This document shows, one piece after another, positions 25,905-37,747 of a stretch of 64,000 nucleotides of DNA. Below the pieces are notes generated by a model. That model saw only the letters and a list, made by a program, of their open reading frames with translations, searched no databases and was not told the DNA's origin. Location: NCBI RefSeq assembly GCF_954871325.1, contig NC_088777.1, positions 53,854,703 through 53,918,702 of the forward strand, given 5' to 3'. Made by a program: the position numbers and the translations under genes. This stretch comes from Gordionus sp. m RMFG-2023. Lineage: Eukaryota > Nematomorpha > Gordioida > Chordodea > Parachordodidae. Numbering within the stretch: the stretch's first letter is position 1; every line of letters starts with the position of its first letter.

Positions 25905-26275
25905 AATATTGTAATTAGCCGAGTTCAAAATCACTTATCAACTACATTATTCATTTTTAAATTTATTAACAAGCCTCTTCCTAAAAATAATTCCAATGTC
26001 CAAATAAGTATAAGAATTTTCTTCATAAAAAGTAAGTAGACATATAGTTGATGATCTTCTATTATTTAGAATTGGATACAAAATATTAGGTAAAATGCCA
26101 CTTTGACAGACATATTTGAAAGTTATAGAATATATTACAGCTAATATTTTATGAAACCTTACTACTCAATGCTTTTGATGATGAATATAAGAAACAATTT
26201 GCATTCAATTCTTTAACGCCATCTATTTATTTTTAATAAAAAATATTAAAAATTAAACATCTTATATTATTCATC
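25905..26275 (+). repeat. Dispersed repeat A, copy 1
   Basis: Matches 30865-31185 in the same orientation, sharing TAGTTGATGATC, AATATTAGGTAAAATGCCA, CAGACATATTTGA and TTTGCATTCAATTCTTTAACGCCATC. Roughly 75-80 percent identity. Confidence 0.8.
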
Positions 26276-26384
26276 GCACAATGGATGTGACCATATTAGA
26301 TATCTTTGTTTCCTTATCTATCAACTAGAGGGGGTGCGACAATAATATATAAAATCTTAATTGCTTTCATTATATCCTTGTCCT

Positions 26385-26905
26385 TATTTTCTAATTACTA
26401 AATGATTCATTTCTAATATGGGATCCTTATCCTGTAAATAACTTAAGACTTCAATATATTTGCATAATTATTTCTTCTAAAGATTTTTAGTGTTTTTGTT
26501 TTATCAATTTATATATAACAAATTATGATATGAGTCTACATTGTGAGTGTCATGGCTATGACTGAAAATTAACCAGCATCTATTATTTGTGTGGATATGT
26601 AATTTAATATTATTACTCCTGCTGCTGAGAGCATTTGATTGTAATTTAAATGAGCAATAACTCTCTAGTCGTTTATACATCATTAAAAATGAAAGATAAT
26701 CTTTTAGAAATTTAATATCTCACAATAATTTCCTCGATCACTTATCTAGCCTCCATAATGTCATCTAGGTCTAACCATAGTTTTATGATTTGGATTAGTC
26801 GTTTATATTCTCTTCTTCAAGAATTATTGATTTGGTTAGGCCTACAAATTTTTTCTTATTAGTCAATTCTATAAAACATTGTCTATATTTTAATTTGTTC
26901 ATAGG
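26385..26905 (-). repeat. Dispersed repeat B, copy 1 (inverted relative to copy 2)
   Basis: Its reverse complement matches 41850-42370, sharing GAAGAAGAGAATATAAACGAC, CACAATAATTTCCTCGATCA-like and ATAATTATGCAAATATATTG blocks. A short stretch of the plus-sense copy reads KRLIQIIKLWLDLDDIMEAR, which hints at a decayed coding origin. Confidence 0.75.
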
Positions 26906-28869
26906 TTTATAGATAATAAATATTCATATTTATATTATGAATAGCATTGCAAAAATTTTTTAATATTTGTAAAGAATTATATATTATTCTAATTTTTGTT
27001 TCAATAATAATGGTAAATAATATTGTTAAAACCAGACATAAATCATCAAATAAATTGAAAAAAGAAAATATAAAAAATATTAATATATTTAAAATTGAAT
27101 TCATAGTAGAAAAAAAAAATATATAATTTAAAAACAAATATTAAATATTAATATTAAAAATAATCATCTTGTAAAAATGAGGTGCTACACATGAAGCTAA
27201 TCTAAATGGCCTTGTGAATTGCATTGGCCAGTCTGTTTCAAGAAGAAGTCTTCACTAATCGTCCATAACAGCGTCTACAAATTTTCGCATTATTAATTAC
27301 ACCTTTTTTTATTATATTGGGTACTCCTTTCATAAATTTAAAAGGAAGAACTTAAAATTATTTTAGCTCTACTACCAACTATCAAAATATTGTGAATATA
27401 AAGAATTCCTTTTTAAATCATGAATTCAATTAAAAAACCCCTCTTCATTTACAATAAATGGATTATTAGCATATTGTTTGACCATAAATTTGAGTTTGAT
27501 GAGAATGTCTAACCCTTAGTTTTATTTGGAAAATGATGTCTATGATTATTTGCAACATTATGTATTTGGTCGATGATCAACAATAACATTGTATTATAAT
27601 AGATATATATATAATAAAAGTATTAATTTTTAGAGCAATATATATTGTTCTATTTTATCTAAAAATTTAGTAGATAATCCCCCAATAAATTTATCTTACT
27701 ACCCCCCCCCCCCCCATCCTCTAAAAGTGTCTACCATATGTTTCTTGTAAAATCTCTGAATATTTTGCTATTAATTGTTCCTTTTTCTGAAGGATGTTTG
27801 GAGTTTGATTAAAGGGCGTCATTGAATTAATGCACGAATAACCCAAAAAGGAAATTGACTTCTTTTCTAAGAAATTTGACCCCATTTGAACATTTCCCAT
27901 TATTTGGAGGTTCCACAATTAATAGAATCTGAGATGATCTCAAAGCTCACGATCGAATTTAAATTATTTCTAACAATTTGACTTTTACAAAAACAAAGAT
28001 GAGGACTATGTCTTGCATTTATCTCAACAGTAAAACTGCGATAAGATTAAGTGTAAGGTTGGGTTATTAAGCAGTTTATACAAATGCTAATGGCGTGAGT
28101 AAGTTCATTTTGGTTTAGTTGTAATTGTAAATTAACCAGGGAATAGCTTCAAGATACTAAATACAAATTCCATTAAGCAGAGAAGTGAATAATGAATTGT
28201 TCAATAATTGCAAAATGGAAAGGAGTGATTCAACGCAGCTTGCAATTATAGGCCTATCTCAACCCTCTTGCCTATTTTTTGCTGGAAGAGGGTGATCAGA
28301 AATAATTTCGGACTTCCAATCGATAATTGCACTGTACAAATAAGTATCAAGTTTTATAGAATAGGAATTCATTAAATTTTTTGTTATTAAACAACTGGAA
28401 ATGATATATTCTCTAAGTGTATTCAAATAAGATATACAACAGCTTTACAGCCACCAGAGATCCCAATACCAAGTTGAAGTTGGCTGAAAAGACATGATAC
28501 TTCATGTTTTATTCTCGAAGAGCAACTAAGCTTCGAAAGGTGGAATCTATTTCAATGAGCTGAATATGATCATTGAACTTCTGAAGAACCATCAGACTAA
28601 TACCAAAAAAAAGATTGGAGTAACGAAGCTGGGTACCTCAACTTTTAAAATGTTTATTGCAAAGGCGAGTTATTTTTAGCAAGGATGATAAATTGTGAGC
28701 ATAATTAGGAGGGAGTGATGTCTTGAAAGAATATAGGAAAAGTAACCATCAGGACCATGTGTGGAAATTACGAAGAAAGGAATGGATAGCCTACACTTCT
28801 TTCAACGTTAACTGAGAGGCAATGGAGTGAGGTTGAGGGGATATTGGATAAGTGATCTTCATCGAGCCT

Positions 28870-29232
28870 AGTTTTTCAAGCCCGGTCCAGTCCAAAATTT
28901 TTTTTAAATAAGATTGTTCGGCCCGATCTCGAACAAATTTAATTTATTTGTCCCGAAAAACCCGACCCGAAGTAAAAATTATTTATCCGCCCGGCCCACA
29001 CCGGCCCGACCCGGCCCGACCCGAATTTTATATAAATATATAATTAATTTTACTCTTACAAAATAAAAAAAAATATTAGCGCCTTGGACAAAATGTAATG
29101 ATATCGTTTTTAAAAAAAATTCAAGCCCGACCCGAACCGGCCCGGTATTTTTTAAAAATATTAGGCCCGACCGAGCCCCGAAACCGAATTTATTTTTAAA
29201 AATATAGCCCGGCCCTGGCGAATCTCTAATTG
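28870..29232 (-). mobile_element. GC-rich CCGGCCCG repeat, copy 3
   Basis: On the minus strand begins TAGAGATTCGCCAGGGCCGGG, with further CGGGCCGG blocks at about 29130, 29000 and 28880. The longest of the three copies. Confidence 0.55.
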
Positions 29233-29865
29233 AAGTAATGGTTGGGTTGTAGTGTTTTTTTGGCGGAGTTCAATATTCGTATCATGGGATGGCTCAGCTA
29301 GGGAGTCATTAGTGAATGCCAATCTCTTCACGTAGAAAAAATATTTGTATATCGAGTTTTAATTTCTTTTCTTAATACTATATCAAGAATTCGACTTAAA
29401 TCATCACTAAGATTTAATAATAAAGTATATCTATATGATACAGATTAACAATTATATTTTAAATTAAATTTAACAACAGATGGTTTAAATCTCTTAAGGA
29501 TCCAATATTACTAACAGGATCCCTATTAAAATTAGGAGTATTTAAATCTAACAAAGTAAGAAGCGTTTATTGTTACTCAATAAATATAAAACATTAACCC
29601 CAAGCAAATTCATTTTGAGTCAATTTTATAAAAAATTTCACATTTTTATTGATTACAAATTTGTATTTTATAAATATTCCCCGAGAAAAAACCGTTTAAT
29701 ATTCCAGTGACTAAACATATAATATTAAAAGATTACTACTATTAAATTATTGATTTATATATAAATTTTATTAAGCAATATCACCTTTGACCCCTTATAC
29801 ATTATTTAAATTAATGGAATGCAAAATCTTTATTAATAGTATAAAAGATTCGTGAAGTTCTCTAA

Positions 29866-32800
29866 TCAGCATTGATTACAAGATTTTTTGCAATATTCCG
29901 CGTGATAATTACCGCCACGACATAAACCATCTCTAACAACCCGATCGCAATGAATTTTTTCCCATGCATCAGTGCATTGTTCATTATTACTATTATCATT
30001 ATTGTCATTATTATCATTATTATCATTATTGTCATTATTATCATTATTATCATTATTATCAATATTATCATTATTATCATTATTATCATTATTATCATTA
30101 TTATCATTATTATCATTATTATCATTATTATCATTATTATCATTATTATCATTATTATCATTATTATCATTATTATCATTATTATCATTATCATTAGGTT
30201 GATTATGACCTTTATATTTATATATTATTTGTATAATGGTATAATAATTATTTGTATATTTTTCTTTTTTATAAATATATATTTTATATGAACCTGGAAC
30301 TCCGTTTTTGCATACGCAGGATCGGGTACAATTATCCTTATCTTTGCCCGTACAATAACCTGGGGTAGAAGCTAAATACTCGCAATTGTTCCAAAAGTTA
30401 ACGCAAAATTTATCTATATTTATTTTTTAAAAAATAACAAATTATTCGTTTTAACAAATTTGAATTAGTTAAATTTTTTGGATTTTTATAATTCGTAACA
30501 TAAAAAATGGTATACAATCTTTTTTTTACCGCATTCTTTTAACAATTTTCCGCTATATTCGCCCGTTGAACACACGCCACCTTTTAAGCAGCCATCGCAT
30601 GCTTGTCTATCTGATCTGAGATAGGGCAGACCAATATCCGAATTACCCCTGTAGAATATATTTAATGGTATATAATGTTTTTTAATCAATTTAAGGTGTA
30701 TACAGGTATAGTAATCAGAATCGGCAAATAGATTAAATAGGAAAAAAATTAAACTATAACTTGTTTAAAAATGCATCGGTATAATTTAGTTGATGTTAGA
30801 CCACAATGACTTATAAATAAATTGACCTATAGATAAGGCTAGTATATCATTATCAGTGGTTCCAGTATTGTAATTAACAGAGTTAAAAATCACTAATTAA
30901 CTATATTATTCCTTTTTAAATTTAATTATCATGTCTCTTCATAAAAATATTTTAAGACCTAAACAAGTATAAGAAATTTCTTTAAAGAGTAAATAGAATA
31001 GTTGATGATCCTCTATTATATAGAATTGAAAAATATTAGGTAAAATGCCATATTTACAGACATATTTGACAATTATAGAATATATTAGAGTTAATATTTG
31101 AAACTTTTAATAATATAAGTAAAAATTTGCATTCAATTCTTTAACGCCATCTATAAAATATATAATTAAAAATTAAACATCTTATTTATATTTTGTATTA
31201 AAAAAATTATTATCTTTAGAAATAATGTCTTGTACTTTTATTTTTTTTGTATGCATAATAAATGACAAAAATATGAAATTCAGAATAATTGTTCAGAGTT
31301 TGCAAATTTCAATTAAAAAAAGTATAATATATTAATATAAAATCCAGCCGATAGCTGGGCAAAAAAAAAATCATAAAAAATTTACTTATAAAAGTTTATT
31401 TTACAAATTAGACCATTAATTTTAGATAACATTTAATCAAAAATTCTTCTTCTTGAGTGTTCTCTAAAAAGAAGCTTCTTCATAAAAATAACTTCATTTT
31501 AAATCTTCAGAGATCAATTTTATTATTTTTTAGCAAATATTTATCAAAGTGTAGGCAGGAAAGAAGTGTATTCTTAAGGAATAATTAAAATGCACAATTG
31601 AAATTTTCAGAATAGAGAGATCTCGAGTTATTATATATACAAAATTTTTGGTAGGTTTTAGTAACCTATTTTCGTAAGATCGTGAGCCAATGCCTAGGAT
31701 CAATATTTTCATCTAAAAAGAATGTATAAAATTAATATTGTGATGATGGGTATGTTGGACTTGAGTATATATTTAAATAATGATAAAAAACGAGAATGCC
31801 ACTCAAAGTACATTTATGAATTCCACACAAACCTCCACATAAACAAATCTTTGCATTGTATACGGATAAATTCTCACGTCATCTTAACCAAGTTAAATAA
31901 TTAATAAAAATAGAAATGGCCCCACAAAACAATCTGGAGAAGTTTTTTCATAATGTCAGTTGAACGGCATTTAATAGAATTTATTAATTTTTTTAAGATG
32001 CCATTGTTTTATATGTGTAGTTTTAAATTAATGCGTAATCTGTAAATATTATAAATAAACAATAATCTAAAGGTTTATATAAGCTAAGCTACTTATAATG
32101 AGTGAGTTATGTCCATCAAATTGGTCGCATATGTTTGTATTCAATTTAACAAATTCACTCTTTAACTAGGCTGTCCCTTTTTGTGCTAATCATTTTTCCC
32201 AAATTCCCTCATATTTTTAAAAATAGAACTTTAAACTTTGTGAATTTGATATCCACAATTTTGTTTAATCAGGTCTTAAAAACCGATGATTCGGACTGCA
32301 GGTTATTCCTTTAGACTTTTTATATATAGTATAGAAAAAATTTTGTTTCTCAGTTATAACCTTATTTTTTTTTATGGCTGGAACACAAACATGAATTTAT
32401 CCACGAAAAAAAAATAAAATATTTATATATATTTTCAGATCTTTCTAATTTAATATTTGTAAAAATATTATTAGGGGGCTTTCCCTCCTTAAGTTTGGGG
32501 CCCCTGGTAAACTCATCTCACGGTGACTTTGGCTTTCCAGTCAGCTCCCCTGATTGATTCTATATTACAAAAAATCTTAGAATTCTAAATATCTAACTTT
32601 GGGTAATAATTGCAAGTATATAAGAAGATCCCGGGACATGAGGTCTTGGCACATCCAATTTCCTTCGTGGCAGCCCACACTAACTAAGTTTTTTATTTTC
32701 AAAAAAAAATTATATAAACTCTTAAAAATATTTTGTTTCAGTTAGACAAAAAAAAAATTTCTATTATAATTGATGTAAGGAATTCGCAATTGTTCTTAAT

Positions 32801-34664
32801 GTCCTTTTTCAGAGACATAGCGACTATATATATATATATATAATGTCTTCCTTTCCGTCTATTCATTGTATACTAAGAAAAGAGGACCCTAATTTCATCA
32901 AAGATAACGCGAAAAAATGATATTAAATAACTAAAAGCGCTATATATAAATTCTCTTTACACACCTGATAACTAAGTTTCAATCGTCGGTTTAGAATAGT
33001 AAGTGTTAATATTGTTGTAATTGGGGAAAATGATTTAATTTGGATTGAATTGTAAGAAAAACAATATTGAATATCAGTAAAAAAAAATTGAGAGGTGATT
33101 GTAATTCATAATACTTTACAACTCAGAGCCTAATGATTATTTAATCATAAATTATCCTTTTGAAGGATTTTATTTAATAAAATTTTTAAATATAAGTGAA
33201 AAGCAAAATAAACACTTTAAAAAAAATTACCTAATTTCTGTACCAAATGCTTCACTTCAATTTTAATTTGTTAGAATTTATTAATTTAAAATATAAATAG
33301 ACCAAGTTCTAACTACTATTAATTATCAAACTATATAATATAAAGCTCAATCTTTAGTTAATTCTAAATTTATTCCTTAACAATTTAGCTAAATAAAAAG
33401 ATTACACCAATAATTTGATTCCATTAACGTGATTTTTTAAATAAAATTTAAGAAAAAGTGCACAATGGGTGATTTGATTTATAAAATATGATAATTAATA
33501 TCATAATTAATATCAGATAATAGCCCAAAATTGACAATGCCCTAACGATCTTCAAAAATTAAATATTTTTTAATCCAGTTTTATTTATATATTTACTGGA
33601 AAATTAATCAATTAAAATCCACTCCCTAACTCATAAATCTTATGGAATGTCGAGTGTAGCACGTTCCGGAATTACGATATGATTATCTAGCTATTTTATC
33701 TTAATTTTAATCTATTGTCATCTCCTATATTTTCAATTTTAAGGTGGCTCAGATTTTGTTAATTTTTAAAAATTAGATAATTTGAGAAGTGTATTGTTCT
33801 ATCTAAACTTAGTACAAAAAAATACATTTTACTAAAATTGTTCTGATAGCGCTATTCTATAAAAAAAAACTATGAAAAATTTTGGAAATCCAGTTATGAC
33901 ATTTTATAAAAAATTTCTATATAGTAGTGAGATATTATGTCTCGTTGTAAAAACCTTAAATCTACCATTCTTTGAAACTTTTACAGGCGATATAAAATAT
34001 TATTAAAAAAGAAGGTTTTATTTTAAAGTTAATTCCAGTTTTATAAAGATATAATTAATATTTATTTAATAACATTAATTTTTTTTTATAATTATGAAAA
34101 ATTTATCCAATAAATAAAAGTTGTAAATAGCCATTGTTGGAAAGATATAAACATATATAGATAGAAGGATGTTAAATAATCAACGAAATGATGTATTAAA
34201 TATTAAGCTTATTGTGCGCCTTTAAGAGATGAACGAACACACATATTAAATAAACCTATAAAAGCAAAATAAACCCATTTCTAAAAAATTTTGTTAGTTT
34301 AACATATTCCATATATATGCCTTTTACTTGTGTATAATGTAAAATAAATCTTCCTGCATTGCTTGCTCCATAAGTAAAGTCACTGGTTTCATTGTACCAT
34401 CTTCCAATGGGAACTTTCCAATTCAAATTACTCGAATCCCAAGCTATATTTTGGCCAGCATTTACATATTCTTTAAAATGAAACAATGAGATATATTTTT
34501 TATGAATACTTTATTTTTTTTAAAAAAAAATATTAAACTAGAGATTTTTCTATCTTGATCCCGATCATGGTTGTTAATACAACGTCTAGTCATCCTGTCT
34601 GCTAAGGCGGCTCCTTCATTATTCCATCTCTATGAAGTGAATTATATATTATGATTACATAAAA

Positions 34665-34728
<64 letters not shown>

Positions 34729-35811
34729 AGAAGAGTTTTTTCAAATCACAGTGTTCTCCTCTCATCTAATTAGTTTCCAAAAAATGAACACCAAATGTTT
34801 AAAAATGAAAAGACACTTATGTGATTAAAAATCGCTCTATACATTAAAAAACATTTATTTGGGCTAATCTGGATTAATTATTTACCAATTCGAACATGTC
34901 ACGGGCTGGTGGCTGGACATTAGCTCTAAAGTCATTGTGAGTCTTAAGAATTTCTCTTATTTCTTCAGCACTCGGAATATCAGCATCTGATATATTTATT
35001 TTTTTTCATTAGGAATATTAATTTAAATACAAGATTAGAAAATTATTCAAAAAATTATTTTCCATTCGAGACTTGCCCGATTAAAATTCAATTTCTATTC
35101 TTAGCCTTCATTTTATATTTAAGGTCAACAAAGACCGAACCGAAAAAAGGTTATCCAAAATCTTAATTTATGTCTAGGAGCCAAAGAAGAAAAAAAATTC
35201 AAGAATCTCTGAAATTTTGTTCAAAAAAGCTCCTAAAAGAATTAGTTAAATAAAAATATGATGCAAGGCGGGAGATTTTGTTCAATTAGATGGCACAGAG
35301 AGATTTGAACCTCTATTTGTCAAATGGTAAGGCCTATAGTGCGCACAAATTTAACGTTTCAAACAGAGCGTCTTTTTTCTCTTTTTCCAAAACGCTAATA
35401 ATGCATTTTAAATGCGTACGTTTTTAAATCGGACAACATTTTTTTAAAAAAATATTTATTTTGCTTTAAATTTAGAAAATTAACGGTTCAATTTTAAAAC
35501 ATGGCCTTTTACGCTTTATTTATTTGCGTTTTGAAACGCCGCGCGCCGAAACGTTCAATTTGGTGCACAGTATTAGATATGATAATATTATTTTAGTTAA
35601 AATTTAAGTTGTTATCACATTTTATTGTTTTTAAAAGTCCTAATTTTGTTCATAACTTTTCTAGATGAGAAAAAATAAAATTTGGAATTGTATAATCGTT
35701 TCATTATAAATAATTTTTCCAATTAATTTTAAAACAAAATAAATCAAAAATCAAATTATTACCGACGATGCACACCACGAGGAGTAAAGTGAACAAAATT
35801 TTCACATACAT
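29866..35811 (-). CDS. Secreted CAP-CRISP-ShKT protein, eight exons, 350 residues
   Basis: Exons on the minus strand: 35811-35763, 34986-34886, 34629-34539, 34470-34328, 32683-32598, 30648-30530, 30413-30294, 30209-29866. All junctions are GT..AG and phases agree throughout (1053 nt). Residues 1-17 are a signal peptide (MYVKILFTLLLVVCIV). CAP domain about 24-157: HNDFRANVQPPA, RWNNEGAAL, GQNIA, WYNE, HYTQLVWAATKEIGC. Of the CAP pocket residues, His71, Glu108 and His125 are present and the usual first Glu is Gln87. A hinge follows (CNYYPKGN..LPY), then a CRISP-like cysteine cluster about 170-232, an Asn-Asn-Asp linker about 240-312, and a C-terminal six-cysteine ShKT domain 315-350 ending CKKSCNQC. 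Likely extracellular. Donor of exon 3 (A|GTTTAA) is the weakest junction. Two introns exceed 1.6 kb. Confidence 0.85.
29985..30198 (-). repeat. Trinucleotide-based microsatellite inside coding exon 8
   Basis: On the plus strand an ATTATTATC repeat with a few GTC and AAT variants. In the frame set by the flanking ShKT and CRISP exons, the minus strand reads GAT-AAT-AAT, giving Asp-Asn-Asn repeats for about 70 residues with no stop. Frames giving Met-Ile-Ile or Ile runs are shadows. Confidence 0.85.
30865..31185 (+). repeat. Dispersed repeat A, copy 2 (in a CAP-gene intron)
   Basis: Partner of 25905-26275. It lies in the 1.9-kb intron between CAP-gene exons 5 and 6. Confidence 0.8.
34660..34729. 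repeat. (GAAA)n microsatellite
   Basis: About 16 uninterrupted GAAA units in the 256-bp intron between exons 2 and 3 of the CAP-ShKT gene. Confidence 0.98.
35285..35331 (-). other. tRNA-3'-half-like sequence
   Basis: On the minus strand GAGGTTCAAATCTCTCTGTGCCA resembles a T arm and acceptor 3' strand. The 5' half is absent on the far side of the adjoining MITE. Probably a relic. Confidence 0.25.
35339..35570. mobile_element. MITE, TAGTGCGCA family, copy 1
   Basis: Ends GTGCGCACAAATTTAACGTTT and AACGTTCAATTTGGTGCAC are imperfect complements, with TA just outside each. Sits in the first intron of the CAP-ShKT gene. A related, larger copy is at 56577-56955. Confidence 0.65.
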
Positions 35812-37129
35812 ATAGTCAAACAAATTTGTAAAATTGTTTATAAAAATTATTTTTTTTAAAAAATTAACTGGTAAATGAAAATTATGATTTTATTTTTAAT
35901 TTAAAAAAATTTATACAAAAAAACTTTATTTACTATTTAAAATAACATTTTTGTTTTTTATCAATGTTTTTAAAAAAATAAAAAAGATAAAAAACGAGTA
36001 ATGTTTTTTATTTTTCAAAAAATTTGGAAATGAAAACGAGAACACGTTTATCACCTGATTTAGGATTTTGAGCCAATAAGAAAATTGCAAAAACTTCAAT
36101 TTGTTGAATTAATTGGATGTACCTACGGTGACCTCTTTTATAAAAATGAAAGGAACTCTTTTCCCACCTGGAACCATTTATTATACACATCGATTAATAA
36201 TTTTTTTCACTATGAGCTAATAATGTAAAACTGATTGCGATAATTTAATTATCGATTTTAATTTTTTTCTTTCCCCCCGTTATAATATATATTAAATATG
36301 AGATGATAAGCTTATAAGGAAAGTCCCAACTAGAAGGAATCAATGAATGCTAGTAAATTCCATTTAAGAATTTTTCCGGGATTATAATCTTTCTTTGATA
36401 TGCAACTCTATTTATGCATATATTTTTTTTGATAAATATTGGATCGCATATAAAAATTTTACCTCCCAATATACGAATTTAATCCTTAAGAGATAAAACT
36501 TTTTAAACTGCTTGCACTTTTTAATAAAAATATATATATAAATTATCGATATTTTTTTAAAAAAACTAATAATTGTCTTATACAAAAAATTTAACTCTTA
36601 GGTTGGGAGGGGGGTGTATAGGAGTAAGTTTCTGAAGGGGAATCCCCTCTTGCCCCCCCCCCCTACGCCTATGAAAGACTAATACCATATTTGTTTTGCA
36701 CAAGGGAATTAGAAAAGTCTTATATCGATCCCATGCTGATTATAACGTCTGGACCTTCCGCTTCTTCTATTAGAACCGAGATAACGAGGGATTCTACCTA
36801 CATAAAAATAGCCACAAACATAATAAAACGCCACAATCTCAGCTATATACTTTCAATGACCGAACCCTTCACTAATTGAACATCCTATGCATAAGATAGA
36901 CCCTAGGCTTTTACTTCCAATTATAATGTTAACGCTTAAAGGGAACTAGGTTCTCAATCAATAAAATATAAAAATTAATTGACTTTATATATAATTGTGA
37001 TTGACTGATACATTAAAATATAATCTTTTGTGATACATTAAATACTAATACCTTTGTAATATTTACCCCTATATGATTTATAACAAATTATTTATATATA
37101 TATATATATATATGAGAAAATTAGATTCG

Positions 37130-37360
37130 TTATGGGAGAACCGGGGTAAAACGGACTGGTTATTTTGCATTTTTTACCATATATTATTAAAACAAATACA
37201 AATCCAAATTATAGAATTTAATATGTAGCCAAATCCCCAATCTACAAAATATCAAAAATAACGTGTGGCTCTCGATGTATAATACTTTTAGGAGTTGAAA
37301 TTAAATGTGGCCATTTTGACCATTTTATACCCCATCATACCTGGGGTAAAATGGCTAAGT
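37130..37360. mobile_element. Candidate MITE with GGGGTAAAAYGG ends
   Basis: GGGGTAAAACGG at 37144 and ACCTGGGGTAAAATGGC at 37341, with CATTTTATACCCC between. Such GGGGTAAAATGG termini recur in many invertebrate DNA elements. The boundaries and target duplication are not resolved. Confidence 0.3.
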
Positions 37361-37696
37361 ATTAGGATAAAGATATATATATAGGCCCGTATTGCCTCAT
37401 TGAACAAGATATTGCAATTTATAATATTTGGGTAAAAAAACGGGTTTATGGCAAAAATATATTCAAACCAGAAATGTTTTTCGAAAAATGAACTTATGTA
37501 AGAAATTTTTATATAAAAATACAACTTCGCGCCAAATATAAGATTTTCTTATGGGGTTGAAAAATTTAAAAATTATTAGCGTTTTAACCTTGTTACCCCG
37601 CCAATCGCTTTATCCAGGTCTACCCCCTAATGTGTTTAAAGTAATTGTTTATTCTTAGATTTTTTAGGATTTTATTTTTTACGTTTATTTTCCTGA

Positions 37697-37747
37697 TAGA
37701 AAAGAGAAGAGAAGAGAAGAGAAGAGAAGAGAAGAGAAGAGAAGAGA
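37697..37747. repeat. (AGAGA/GAGAA)n microsatellite
   Basis: About ten AGAGA units in tandem, intergenic. Confidence 0.97.

Larger units (their letters stand above)
21640..28860. other. 7-kb gene-poor repeat region
   Basis: No supportable gene. Holds runs of C or G of 10-17 bases (22311, 24348, 27706), a diverged relative of the 15.8-kb repeat at 22290-22450, a GC-rich relic at 23280-23560, and the dispersed repeats listed separately. A minus-strand open stretch at 27918-27721 (ends YSEILQETYGRHF) has codon-like composition but no recognised domain. Confidence 0.4.

Noticed and set aside
29862-30291. Open frames of Met-Ile-Ile, Ile, Leu-Ser or Tyr-His runs on both strands
   Set aside because: Shadows of the microsatellite; the supported frame is Asp-Asn-Asn, set by flanking cysteine-rich exons.
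35285-35331. tRNA gene split by a MITE
   Set aside because: No 5' half is present on the other side of the MITE.
36008-36190. Minus-strand open frame with a hydrophobic stretch as first exon of the CAP gene
   Set aside because: The phase would fit, but 35811-35763 gives a proper Met plus signal peptide with a matching phase and is closer.
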